Shown: one piece after another, positions 1 through 7,690 of the stretch
How positions within the stretch are numbered: position 1 is the stretch's first letter
How the letters are laid out: every line of letters starts with the position of its first letter
Assembly (NCBI GenBank): GCA_040218145.1
Contig: JAVJQK010000096.1
Location: forward strand, 62,001 to 126,000
Reading direction: 5' to 3'
Length of the DNA stretch: 64,000 nt
Origin: Sandaracinaceae bacterium
Lineage (GTDB): Bacteria; Myxococcota_A; Polyangia; Polyangiales; Sandaracinaceae
Notes under the pieces: generated by a model
The model's database searches: none
The model's input: only the letters and a program-made list of their open reading frames with translations
Told to the model about the DNA's origin: nothing
Position numbers and translations under genes: made by a program

Positions 1-373
1 GGGGCGGCACCCCGTGAGCCACGAGGTAGGCCGCGACCGCCTTGGCGCGCTCGAGCCGGAACGCGTCCGAGCCATGCGTCTCGCACATGTGCGTGCCGCC
101 CCACAGCAGGTACCGCGCGTGAGGGCCCTCGGATTCGCTGCGACGCTGGAAGGCGAGGACGCCCGCGAGGGTAGCGGAGTTGTCCGCGTAGGTCTCCACG
201 AGCGTCGCCGAGTCGGGCTCGAAGTGGATGTTCTGGAACGGGTCGATCCACCCGCACCGGCGGGGCGCCTCCTCGACGACCACCACCCGTGACGCCGGGG
301 TTGCGGTGGCGAGCGGCGCCGCGGCCGCGCAGCCCGCCAGGAGGAGCGCGGAGGCGGCGAGAGCGGACTTCAC
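1..373 (-). CDS. OmpA-like lipoprotein, 3' end beyond the window
   Basis: Read on the minus strand from a GTG at 373. The first 15 residues form a lipoprotein signal peptide ending in the lipobox LAGC. About 40 residues later comes an OmpA C-terminal-like stretch: IHFEPDSATL, then a block ending RLERAKAVAAYLVAHGV, like the RA-x-AV-x-YL helix of peptidoglycan-binding OmpA domains. The usual GHTD loop is replaced by WGGTHMCETHG, so peptidoglycan binding may be altered or absent. The start overlaps the stop of the upstream M91-like gene by 4 nt (GTGA), so the two are probably one transcript. The C-terminus lies left of the window. The OmpA assignment is by motif only. Confidence 0.72.
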   Translation of the reverse strand, partial: MKSALAASALLLAGCAAAAPLATATPASRVVVVEEAPRRCGWIDPFQNIHFEPDSATLVETYADNSATLAGVLAFQRRSESEGPHARYLLWGGTHMCETHGSDAFRLERAKAVAAYLVAHGVPP

Positions 374-1254
374 CGCGCGCTCCGGAGCGGCGAGCGGTGG
401 ACGTGCAGATCGCGGAACGGGTTGTAGCGGCAGACGTGGGCAGGGATGCGCTCCAGCTCCGATGCGAGACCGGGAGCACGCAATCGAAAATGTCGCACCG
501 TCTCCGCCTCGAGCTCCCCGATCGGGGTGCCGGTGTTACGCGAGGTCGGTGTCGCGCCGTAGGCGATCGCTCCCCCGTCGATGTACTCCCTGCGAAGCAA
601 GTAGCGGGACTCGTCGCGGTACATGTTCTCGATCACCACCGCGCGGCCCTCCTCGAGGGACGGCGCGTGGAAGCGCGCCGCGACCGCGTCGACCCGCGCC
701 GGGCGGAAGCCGCCATGGGTGATCGAGATCGCGTGCACCAGCTCGTGCACCAGCGACACGTCAGGCACCCTCAGGAGCCCTGTCGCGTCGTGGTGTGGGG
801 GCGCGGCCGGGTTCAGCCAGACGAGCGCTCGGCAGCCTTGCCCCGCCGCCTCGGCCAGGGCCGCCTGCCGATGACCCGGGCCGCGTTCATCGGTGTGGTG
901 ATCCGGTTCGCTCTCAGGCGTGTGGTTGCGGTAGTAGATCGTGGTTCGCCGCCGCGGGTGCCGGATGAGCGCGCGGCCGACCGCCGAGCTCGCCACCCGC
1001 CGCAGCACGCGGGCGAGCGGCGCCGGCCAGCCCGGCAGCGGCTCGGGGTGCATGTTCTCCGCGATCGGCATCGTCGCGGCGAACCGCGTCGAGGGCTGCA
1101 CGCAGGTGTCCCAGTACTGGAGATGCCGCGAGCCGGGAACGGCGATGCGCCGAGCCGTCACCAGCGCAGAATAGTGGGAAGCGCGACGCCACTCAATGTC
1201 GGCTTGGGTCTCTCCTTCGGCCCCGGAGGCTTCGCAGAATGTGTATTCTGACAA
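370..1254 (-). CDS. M91-type (NleD-like) zinc metalloprotease
   Basis: The 294-residue reading frame carries the zinc motif HELVH at residues 170-174. Downstream are an EE pair (SLEEGRAVV), ENMYRDE and a following R-x-x-Y, the order seen in peptidase family M91, whose founders are the type III effectors NleD and HopH1. No signal peptide is visible. The start is uncertain: the first 30 residues are encoded by two dispersed repeats (1231-1282 and 1154-1207), and GTG at 1161 or ATG at 1071 are possible true starts. It is translationally coupled to the OmpA-like lipoprotein that follows. A cytosolic, secreted or toxin role cannot be decided from sequence. M91 membership is inferred from motif order, not a profile search. 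Confidence 0.68.
   Translation of the reverse strand: MSEYTFCEASGAEGETQADIEWRRASHYSALVTARRIAVPGSRHLQYWDTCVQPSTRFAATMPIAENMHPEPLPGWPAPLARVLRRVASSAVGRALIRHPRRRTTIYYRNHTPESEPDHHTDERGPGHRQAALAEAAGQGCRALVWLNPAAPPHHDATGLLRVPDVSLVHELVHAISITHGGFRPARVDAVAARFHAPSLEEGRAVVIENMYRDESRYLLRREYIDGGAIAYGATPTSRNTGTPIGELEAETVRHFRLRAPGLASELERIPAHVCRYNPFRDLHVHRSPLRSAR
1154..1207. repeat. Dispersed repeat family 1, copy 1
   Basis: This 54-nt segment matches 2007-2060 in the same orientation with 7 mismatches (about 87 percent) and no gaps. It covers the N-terminal region of the M91-like frame. Read on the minus strand, one frame starts with GTG and gives V-A-S-R-F-P-L-F-C-A-G-D-G, closely matching the second copy. 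Confidence 0.8.
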
Positions 1255-1282
1255 CGCCAGACAGGGCGTTCATGCGTCCCAT
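1231..1282 (-). repeat. Dispersed repeat family 2, copy 1
   Basis: This 52-nt segment is repeated in inverted orientation at 38048-38099 with 8 mismatches (about 85 percent) and no gaps. In the frame reading L-S-E-Y-T-F-C-E the differences between copies are synonymous, which suggests a conserved coding start, possibly the 5' end of a gene family. It lies 24 nt from copy 1 of repeat family 1. Confidence 0.8.
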
Positions 1283-1406
1283 CCTCCGGGAGACTTCGAG
1301 TACGTGGAGTGAGCCAGGCGACCGCGTCGAGGTCTCCGCTTGCCCCGCTCTGAAGAATGATTGGTAGCCCCCGCATGCGCGCCGTGTTGAAGATGCTGAG
1401 TCAGAA

Positions 1407-1982
1407 GTGACGAGATCGTTGGGAGCGCACCCACTCCTGGCATTCCTGCTCGTCCTCTTCGGGTGTGGGGGCGGCGATCGTCCGCCTCCACGATCGAGCC
1501 CGTCCGTGCGCGCGTCGCCGACCTTTGTGGACACGCGGGAGCCGAGCTGCCCGGGCGGGATCCCTGCGCGGCGGCCCGACGACCTGGCCATCGAGCTCGA
1601 GCGAGAGGGCGAGCGCTGGCTCATCGTGGGCGAGGCGAGCGCTTGCGCGCCCGACGTGATGGATACGATGACGCCGCCGCTCGGGTGGGACCACGCCGCG
1701 CGCCGCTGCGCGACGGTGCCGACCGCGTCGCTCGACCGCCTCTATCGAGAGCTAGTGGAGGCGCGCGTCGATCGCATCCGGATCCGCCGGCCCGACCCGC
1801 TGCCGAGCGGGCGCGCGTTCGCGCTGCGATGGACGTCCGCGTCATGCCGGGTCGGCGCGGTCGCCCGTGTCACGCAGATCCACCCCGACGACCGGGCACT
1901 GTTCGAGTCGGCCATGACGGCGATCGAGGCCATCCTCGCGTCGCGCCGCGAGGCGGCGACCGACGGGAACGACGCGCCCTGA
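1407..1982 (+). CDS. Hypothetical lipoprotein
   Basis: 191 residues, GTG start. The N-terminus is hydrophobic (LLAFLLVLFGC) with a lipobox-like end, then a Gly/Pro/Ser-rich linker, indicating export and lipid anchoring. The mature part has scattered Cys residues and no domain I recognise; it ends in an Arg/Glu-rich helix. It is followed by repeat family 1 copy 2. Function unknown. Confidence 0.7.
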   Translation: MTRSLGAHPLLAFLLVLFGCGGGDRPPPRSSPSVRASPTFVDTREPSCPGGIPARRPDDLAIELEREGERWLIVGEASACAPDVMDTMTPPLGWDHAARRCATVPTASLDRLYRELVEARVDRIRIRRPDPLPSGRAFALRWTSASCRVGAVARVTQIHPDDRALFESAMTAIEAILASRREAATDGNDAP

Positions 1983-2006
1983 CGGCGAGGCGCCCCGAGC
2001 GCATGG

Positions 2007-2060
2007 GCCGTCACCAGCGCAGAATGGTAGGAAGCGCCACGCCATTCGGTGTCAGCTTGG
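2007..2060. repeat. Dispersed repeat family 1, copy 2
   Basis: Copy of 1154-1207 with 7 mismatches in 54 nt. Here it is intergenic, just after the lipoprotein stop. On the minus strand it reads ATG then A-W-R-F-L-P-F-C-A-G-D-G, with an AT-rich TATAGAT box about 15 nt before that ATG, so it may be the promoter and 5' end of a broken gene. Confidence 0.8.
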
Positions 2061-2148
2061 CTATCTATATGTGCGCGCGGGCCGAACTCCTCGTGTGTCG
2101 TCGAGCGAAGCGGGACCTCCGCCGTGGGCGTCCGTCGTGAGGCGCGCC

Positions 2149-2162
2149 TTCACACGTGTGAA
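2149..2162. promoter_or_regulatory. Perfect 14-bp palindrome
   Basis: TTCACACGTGTGAA is its own reverse complement and sits just beyond the 3' end of the minus-strand gene at 2169. It has no U-run, so it looks more like a protein-binding site than a terminator. Its target is unknown. Confidence 0.4.
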
Positions 2163-2168
2163 CGCCGG

Positions 2169-2591
2169 TCACCAGAAGTGACCGCTCAACACGAGCTGCC
2201 CACCGCCCGGAGCGGGGGCCCAGGCGAGGCCGAGCGGCGCGCTGCCGTCGTCGTCGTCGCGGAGCGTCAGGCTCAGGATCCCGATGACCGACGTGATGGC
2301 GCCGAACCCGACCCCGGCGAGCCCGAAGCCGAGCCACGCGTCGCGTGGGTTCAGCGCCGCGAGCGTGGCGCCGCCGCTCATCGCGAGCACGATGTTCGCG
2401 ACCGCTTCCTCGGGGTCGAGCCACCGCCCGCGGGCGAGGAACGCCGCGTCGTACGCGAGGACGAGGCCCGTGGCGATGGTGATGGCGCCGACGCCGATCC
2501 CGAGCCCCACGAGCTCGCCGGCGTCGTTCACCTCCGAGAGCCTCGCCGCGGGCGGCGTCCGCCTCACGCTCACCATCGGGCTCTCGGTCAT
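2169..2591 (-). CDS. Hypothetical membrane or envelope protein
   Basis: 140 residues. It has three hydrophobic stretches: residues about 27-50, 65-80 and 88-108. The hydrophilic tail has a DDDD run and ends in a Gly-rich, aromatic-terminated C-terminus (LSGHFW). Three membrane helices are the simplest reading. The apparent ATG shares the tetranucleotide CATG (2589-2592) with the start of the plus-strand ORF at 2590, so one of these starts is probably wrong; an internal Met at residue 6 is an alternative. No family recognised. Confidence 0.55.
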   Translation of the reverse strand: MTESPMVSVRRTPPAARLSEVNDAGELVGLGIGVGAITIATGLVLAYDAAFLARGRWLDPEEAVANIVLAMSGGATLAALNPRDAWLGFGLAGVGFGAITSVIGILSLTLRDDDDGSAPLGLAWAPAPGGGQLVLSGHFW

Positions 2592-2799
2592 GGTCTTCCG
2601 TGGGAAGAAGTGGGCGTATCAGATCACGATCGCGCTGGCGCTGGCGGCCGTCCTCTGGAGCGGCCAGCTGGCGCTCGTCCGGGGGCCGGCGTCGCTCGTC
2701 GCAGGCGGCGGCTACGCGGCGGTGCTCCTGCTCTTGCTGCTCCCGCGCACGCGCGACTACCTGGAGGCGAAGCGCTGGAAGCACCTCGACGCCGACTGA
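2590..2799 (+). CDS. Small two-helix membrane protein, possibly a 5'-truncated remnant
   Basis: 69 residues from the ATG at 2590. It has two strong hydrophobic helices (ITIALALAAVLWSG and YAAVLLLLLLP) followed by a basic cytoplasmic tail. The hydrophobic pattern and charged ends look like real protein, but there is no Shine-Dalgarno and the start lies inside the opposing gene. The open frame continues upstream as antisense sequence, so this may be the 3' remnant of a longer membrane protein. Confidence 0.42.
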   Translation: MVFRGKKWAYQITIALALAAVLWSGQLALVRGPASLVAGGGYAAVLLLLLLPRTRDYLEAKRWKHLDAD

Positions 2800-3014
2800 G
2801 CCGTTCACCTCGCGATGGGTGGAAGCGCATCTCGAGGTCGACGGACTCGTTTGGAGGCGCGCAGATGAAATTGCGCACGCGACGGTCCGTTGCAGCGCCG
2901 CAGTAGCCCCGAAGATCGCTCGCGGACGCGCCGTGGCCTCGACGGTTCCGTCGCGCGCCACGCGAGTCGCTCCGCGGGGTTGGCATCCCGCGCTCCTCAT
3001 GTCACTTCGACCTC

Positions 3015-3953
3015 ATGCGTCCCGTGACCGCGCTCGCCCTCGGAGTCGGGCTCTTCAGCCTCGCGGCGTGCGCGGGCGCGCCGCCTCGATCGGTGCCCGT
3101 CGACTTCGGTCAGGGGCCCATCGCGCTCGAAGGGTTCGCGCCGTGCTCGGACGCCCCCTCGTCCGGGGTGGACCTGAGCTCCGACGATCCGCTCGTGGTG
3201 ATCGTGCACGGCTGCTTCGCCTCGGGGGCGCAATTTCGCGTGATGTCGGAGCTGTTCGAGCTGAACGGCCAGCGCACGATCTGCTTCAACTACGACGATC
3301 GGCACAGCCTGCGGGCGACGGGCAGGACCCTGCGGCGCGGGTTGGACACCATTCGCCGTCGAGCGCCGAGCCGGGAGATCACGCTGCTGGGGCACAGCCA
3401 GGGCGGGCTGATCTCGCGCGTCGCGCTCTCCGAGGTGGATGGATCGGACGAGGAGGGCGGAGACCTCCACCTGGTCACGGTGTCTTCACCCTTCTCGGGC
3501 ATCGCGGCCGCGGAGCACTGCGGCTTCGTCTGGCTGCACGTGCTGTCCTTCGGGATCACGCCCGGGATCTGCCAGGCGATCACGGGTCACAAGTGGACCG
3601 AGATCCACCCGTCAGCGCGGCTCTGGCAACAGCCGCGCCCGCTGCACGCGATGGTCACCAGCCACGTGCAGATCCTCACCGACGAGGTTGGGGCTTGCAG
3701 GCGCGTGGACGACGCGGGCGCGTGCGCGGAGGACGACCTGGTCTTCTCGCTGCGCGAGCAGCGCAACGAAGAGCTCGAAGCCGACGACCGGTTCCGCTCG
3801 CGCGTGCTGACGGTGGGGCACTCCGCGGTCACGGGGAGCGACGGCAGCCTCCCGCGGGCCCTCATCGACGCGCTTCAACGAGAGGGCGTGCTCGAGCGTC
3901 CGGCCCCGGAGCGGGCGCTCGCGTTCGAGCGCCTGGTCCAGCGGATCTTCTGA
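3015..3953 (+). CDS. Alpha/beta-hydrolase lipoprotein (lipase-like)
   Basis: 312 residues. The signal peptide ends in the lipobox LAAC (Cys19). The core fits the alpha/beta hydrolase fold of triacylglycerol lipases: oxyanion segment VVIVHGCF near residue 62 and nucleophile elbow GHSQGG with Ser128. Six or more Cys in the mature part (for example AEHCGF, GICQ, GACRR) suggest disulfides, and a late His (TVGHSAV) could complete the triad. It is probably an outer-membrane-anchored hydrolase acting on lipids or esters; substrate unknown. The next gene starts 62 bp downstream. Confidence 0.85.
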   Translation: MRPVTALALGVGLFSLAACAGAPPRSVPVDFGQGPIALEGFAPCSDAPSSGVDLSSDDPLVVIVHGCFASGAQFRVMSELFELNGQRTICFNYDDRHSLRATGRTLRRGLDTIRRRAPSREITLLGHSQGGLISRVALSEVDGSDEEGGDLHLVTVSSPFSGIAAAEHCGFVWLHVLSFGITPGICQAITGHKWTEIHPSARLWQQPRPLHAMVTSHVQILTDEVGACRRVDDAGACAEDDLVFSLREQRNEELEADDRFRSRVLTVGHSAVTGSDGSLPRALIDALQREGVLERPAPERALAFERLVQRIF

Positions 3954-4015
3954 GAAGCCTGTCCGCGTGAGGAGCGGTCGACGAGCGGCCGGCTCCATGG
4001 CATTGACGCTCACCC

Positions 4016-4306
4016 GTGGCCACCACATGTCAGTTCGAACGAAAGCTCGGGAACGTCGGCAAGACGCTCGCGCGCGCGAAACGCGAAGCCGCCAAGTTCG
4101 GGAGCGTCTTCGAGGGGGACGAAGCGGCCGGGCACTACCGCCTCCGCACGCCGCTCGGCTCGGTGATCGGCACGTACACGGTCGAGAGCTCGGTCTGCCG
4201 CTTCGACGTGGAGAAGAAGCCGCGGGTGGTCCCGCGCGCGCTGATCGAGCGGGTCTTCGACGAGTTCATGGGCTGGGGTGATCCCGACGAACGGTGGGCC
4301 GAGTAG
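4016..4306 (+). CDS. Small conserved hypothetical (PHA_gran_rgn-like)
   Basis: 96 residues, GTG start. The layout resembles the putative polyhydroxyalkanoic acid system family PF09650: an N-terminal helix (LARAKREAAKFG), an alternating beta stretch (HYRLRTPLGSVIGTYTV), a Pro-containing turn (VVPRAL) and a final helix (IERVFDEFM). This is a pattern impression, not a confident match. No signal peptide, so cytosolic. The stop overlaps upstream untranslated sequence of the next gene. Confidence 0.5.
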   Translation: MATTCQFERKLGNVGKTLARAKREAAKFGSVFEGDEAAGHYRLRTPLGSVIGTYTVESSVCRFDVEKKPRVVPRALIERVFDEFMGWGDPDERWAE

Positions 4307-4356
4307 TCCTGGGGATCGGCGAGGAACGAATCGGCCGGCCGCCCGTACTACCAGCC

Positions 4357-5493
4357 GTGCGCCCCGTCACCACGAGCAGCGTCGTACCCATCGTTCTCGC
4401 GCCGCTCGCGCTCTCCGCGGCCTTCGGCGCCGGCTACCTGCTCGCGCTCGATGAAGGACGCACCGCGGAGGCGCCGCGCGCCGAGCGGCCCGCGATCGAC
4501 GCGAGCGAAGGCCTCGGTGACGGTCGGGCCGGGCTCATCCTGCGAGACGTCGATGGGCTCGCCGCCGAGCAGCGCGTCGAGGTGCTCGCGCGCTCGCTGA
4601 CCCAGCTCCCAGGCCTCGACCCCGGCGCTCTCGCGCACTCGTATCTCGTCGCCACTCCGCGAGGCCGCCGATGGGTCCCGGGCGACGTGTTGGCGGTCGA
4701 GGAGGCCGGGCTGTTCAACCACTACGGGGGCGTCGACTACCACGGCGACCTGGACGGTGACGGAGTCGCCGACCGCGTGTGGCACGCCACTCGCCACCGC
4801 AGCCGCGTCGAGGATCCCGGCCGCGACGAGGCGCAGGGCTGGCTCGTCTTCGAAGGCCGAGGCGGCCTGAGTCGCGTCGAGCTCGGCAGCAGCGACGGCT
4901 GGGGAAACGGCGAAGCCGTCCCCTTCGCGCGCTTCGTCGACATCGTCGGCGGACCCACGCCAGATCTCCTCTTGGTCGTCGACACGAGCGTGTGCGAGGT
5001 CGGCCCTGACGGCCATCGCGTGCGCGTCATCCAGTTCGACGACGGCGAGCCCGAACAGGTCCTCGATCATCGCGTCGACGATCCGGTCGTCACCGGGCTC
5101 TCGCAGAGTCGAATCGGTCGCGTGCACATCGACCTCCGACGCGGCGTGCTTCGAGCGGACGTCGTCGTCATGGAGCGCGGGGGCGATCGGAGCGGATCCT
5201 TCGCCGCGATGCACCTCGAACGCCATCACTACCGGCGCACACGAACGGAAGGCTTCGCGCACCGGACCGAGCGCCTCCCCGTGCGCGCGGCGGACGGCGC
5301 CATCGTCGAGGCGTTTCGCGGCCCCGATCCTGGCCTCGGCTTCGACGACCAACGGACCTATCGGGTTCGAGCGGGCGGCCGCGCTCGGTGGCGATCCCGC
5401 GTACAGCTCGCCGACGCGCGCTTCGACGCCGTCTTCCAGCGATACCCCGAAGAGAACCCGGACTTCGTCGACTGGATCGAAGGGCTCTACTGA
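4357..5493 (+). CDS. Secreted hypothetical protein with a calcium-loop-like motif
   Basis: 378 residues from GTG 4357. That start places a signal-anchor-like helix (IVLAPLALSAAFGAGYLLAL) at the N-terminus; the open frame extends to 4294 without a better start. The exported part carries HGDLDGDGVADRVW, a DxDxDG calcium-loop-like element as in FG-GAP/dockerin proteins, and is otherwise mixed beta with no recognised family. It ends before a convergent YheT-type hydrolase with a 14-bp gap. Confidence 0.68.
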   Translation: MRPVTTSSVVPIVLAPLALSAAFGAGYLLALDEGRTAEAPRAERPAIDASEGLGDGRAGLILRDVDGLAAEQRVEVLARSLTQLPGLDPGALAHSYLVATPRGRRWVPGDVLAVEEAGLFNHYGGVDYHGDLDGDGVADRVWHATRHRSRVEDPGRDEAQGWLVFEGRGGLSRVELGSSDGWGNGEAVPFARFVDIVGGPTPDLLLVVDTSVCEVGPDGHRVRVIQFDDGEPEQVLDHRVDDPVVTGLSQSRIGRVHIDLRRGVLRADVVVMERGGDRSGSFAAMHLERHHYRRTRTEGFAHRTERLPVRAADGAIVEAFRGPDPGLGFDDQRTYRVRAGGRARWRSRVQLADARFDAVFQRYPEENPDFVDWIEGLY

Positions 5494-5507
5494 GCTCGCC
5501 GCCCGGG

Positions 5508-6539
5508 CTATGTCGCCAGCTCGGCCTGCACGCCCACGTACTCGGTGAGGACCCGGTTCGCCCAGCTCGTCCGGCGCCGCACGCCATAGAGATGCGCGCA
5601 GTGGCTGCCCCAGCGCGTGATGGCGAGGATGCCGTGCGGGAGCGCGTCGACGAGCGAGCGGCGCGCGCGGTCGACGATGCGGATGTTGCACACCGGGTCG
5701 TCTTCGGCGTTGAGCACGAGCATCGGGATCGTGATGTCGTGGGCGACGCCCATCGGGTTCGAGGCGCGCAGGAACTCGGCCCGGGTCGCGAAGCCCGCGA
5801 GGCCGTGCGCCCGCCGGTGGAGCTCGGCGAGATCTCGCGACGTCACGCACGCTTCGTAGTCGGGGTGGTCGCCGAGCACGCCGGCGTTCGCCTCGAGGAA
5901 GTAGCGCCGAACGCGGCGCGCCATGAGGCGGCTGTAGAGCGGGTGCGCGTGATCGAAGAGCGACTCGAGGTCGTAGCCGGGGCAGTGCATCGCCGCCGCC
6001 ACGACGGGGGTGTCCGGCGTCTCCCCGAGATAGCGCGCGAGCAGCCCGGACCCGGCCGAGACCCCGATCGCGAAGAGCGCGGCCTCCGGGCGCACCGAGC
6101 GCACGTGCGCGATCTGCGCCCTGAGGTCGGCGACGTCGCCCATCGTGTTGAACCGAGGCGTCGTCAGGGGCACGCCCGCGTGTCCGCGCCGGTTGCAGAT
6201 CACCACTGTCCAGCCGAGCGTCGCGCGCAGGTGGCGAACGAGATCCCGCAGCGCGTCTCCGTCGCCGGTGATCGTCGGCATGAGCAGCGCGACGGGGCCT
6301 TCGCGGTCCTCGCTCCCGAGCCACTGTAGCGAGACCACCCCGCCGTCCGTCATCTCGAGGCGCTCGACGCGATCCCACGCGATCCGCGGCGAAGCCTGCT
6401 CGTGCTGAAGGAGGAGACCGATCTGCGCGTGCGCGTTGCGGGCCCAGGGCCGCGGCCGAAAGCCGCCGCCCAGAGTCGTGCACGCGCGCAGCACCGCTCG
6501 GTTGTCGGCGTTGTCTTGATGAAAGAGGGTGAGGCTCAC
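5508..6539 (-). CDS. YheT/ABHD1-type alpha/beta hydrolase
   Basis: 343 residues, GTG start. The order of motifs is that of the YheT/UPF0017 hydrolase family: an N-terminal segment with WARNAHAQ (the family's NxHxQ-like element), CNRRGHAG, nucleophile elbow GVSAGSG, acid NAEDDPV and catalytic-like WGSHCAH near the C-terminus. It is a predicted cytosolic esterase of unknown substrate. It is divergent from the gene at 6618, with 78 bp between the starts. Confidence 0.85.
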   Translation of the reverse strand: MSLTLFHQDNADNRAVLRACTTLGGGFRPRPWARNAHAQIGLLLQHEQASPRIAWDRVERLEMTDGGVVSLQWLGSEDREGPVALLMPTITGDGDALRDLVRHLRATLGWTVVICNRRGHAGVPLTTPRFNTMGDVADLRAQIAHVRSVRPEAALFAIGVSAGSGLLARYLGETPDTPVVAAAMHCPGYDLESLFDHAHPLYSRLMARRVRRYFLEANAGVLGDHPDYEACVTSRDLAELHRRAHGLAGFATRAEFLRASNPMGVAHDITIPMLVLNAEDDPVCNIRIVDRARRSLVDALPHGILAITRWGSHCAHLYGVRRRTSWANRVLTEYVGVQAELAT

Positions 6540-6617
6540 GGCGCGGCAGATCGCAGCCTACCAGCGCTCCGAAGCGAGCACACCGGACGGAGGACGGTCC
6601 ACGGTAGAGTCCGGGTC

Positions 6618-7634
6618 ATGCCCGGCACCTGGTTCGAGACCCTCTTCGGCTTCGCCGAAGGCCCCTACGACGAGACACGCGACCGCTTCCTCGTCGAGGG
6701 GGACGCCCTCGTGTCGAGAGTCAACGGACGGCGCTTCGGTGTCGGCCGCTTCTCGACGCCGTCGCTGTCGGAGCTTCGCGAGGCCTCCGAGGGTCTGCGA
6801 CCCGGCTCGCTGCGCGTGTCGCACGAGCGCGTGGACGACGTGCTCTCGCTGCACGCTCGAGCCGACAACGAGGGCGCCCTGTTCCAGGTCGCCTCGCAGC
6901 TCAACTGCCTCGAGTTCGCCGATCCGAGCGAGGTCCCGGAGGACGGCGTCACCCAGTACGCGAGTGACCCGACGCAAGGCCCCGCGTGTTCGCTCGCGGC
7001 CGGGGCGGCCACGGTCTTTCGCAACTACTTCGTGGACGTGGCCGGGGCGTCCGGGCAGACGCGCGATCGCCAGCTCGACAACCTCGCCGACCTGCGCGCG
7101 CGACTGGGGGACGCGGGGCAGCTGGTGGAGGTGCGCAACGGCTACACGAGCTCCACGCCCGAGCGGCTCGAGGCGCTCGGCGCGGTGCTCGAGGCCGCAG
7201 ACCGCGACGCGCTGCTCGCCGCCCTGCGCATCGGCCTCCAGACGAACGTCGAGGTCACCTTCGCCAGTCGCTTCGAGCCGCCCGCGGAGCCGCGCTTCGT
7301 GTCGCAGGCGTTCTGCTCCGCCCTCTCGTGCGGGTACGCGAGCGGCACGCTCCGACAGTGGCGACCGCTGGCCACGATCGTCCTGGACGCGGCGTACGAG
7401 GCGACGCTGCGCGCGGCCACCGTCGACGCGGCGACGGGTCGCGGCTCGGGGAAGGTCTGGCTCACGTTCCTCGGCGGAGGCGCGTTCGGCAACGCACCCG
7501 ACTGGATCGCCCACGCCATCGGTCGCGCGCTGCGCCTCCTCGAAGACCGCGATCTCGACGTTCGCGTCGCTCACCACCGAGAGATCGACGACGAGATGTG
7601 TCGCTCGATCGAAGAGGCCGCCTCGACCCGGTGA
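6618..7634 (+). CDS. Conserved hypothetical protein
   Basis: 338 residues. The start is ATG 6618, set by a TAGAGT -10-like box at 6605-6610 and no Shine-Dalgarno. Distinct blocks include LFQVASQLNCLEF, DPTQGPACSLAAGAATVFRNYFV and a C-terminal VWLTFLGGGAFGN followed by a helix with WIAHAIGRAL. The Gly-rich and QGP/AGAAT blocks look like ligand-binding loops, and the GGGAFGN block vaguely recalls macro-type ADP-ribose folds, but I cannot assign a family. It lies 56 bp before the VWA-FHA gene. Confidence 0.75.
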   Translation: MPGTWFETLFGFAEGPYDETRDRFLVEGDALVSRVNGRRFGVGRFSTPSLSELREASEGLRPGSLRVSHERVDDVLSLHARADNEGALFQVASQLNCLEFADPSEVPEDGVTQYASDPTQGPACSLAAGAATVFRNYFVDVAGASGQTRDRQLDNLADLRARLGDAGQLVEVRNGYTSSTPERLEALGAVLEAADRDALLAALRIGLQTNVEVTFASRFEPPAEPRFVSQAFCSALSCGYASGTLRQWRPLATIVLDAAYEATLRAATVDAATGRGSGKVWLTFLGGGAFGNAPDWIAHAIGRALRLLEDRDLDVRVAHHREIDDEMCRSIEEAASTR

Positions 7635-7690
7635 GCAGCGACGCGGAGAGACTCCAAGCTTGGCGCCGCGATCCGTGTCATGTTGACACT

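Noticed and set aside
914-1192. GTG-started minus frame over repeat family 1
   Set aside because: Conserved with the second copy for only 13 residues, then becomes Arg/Ala-rich shadow.
2865-2906. 13-residue ORF after GGAGG (ATG 2865)
   Set aside because: Good spacing but too short, with no conserved or recognisable character.
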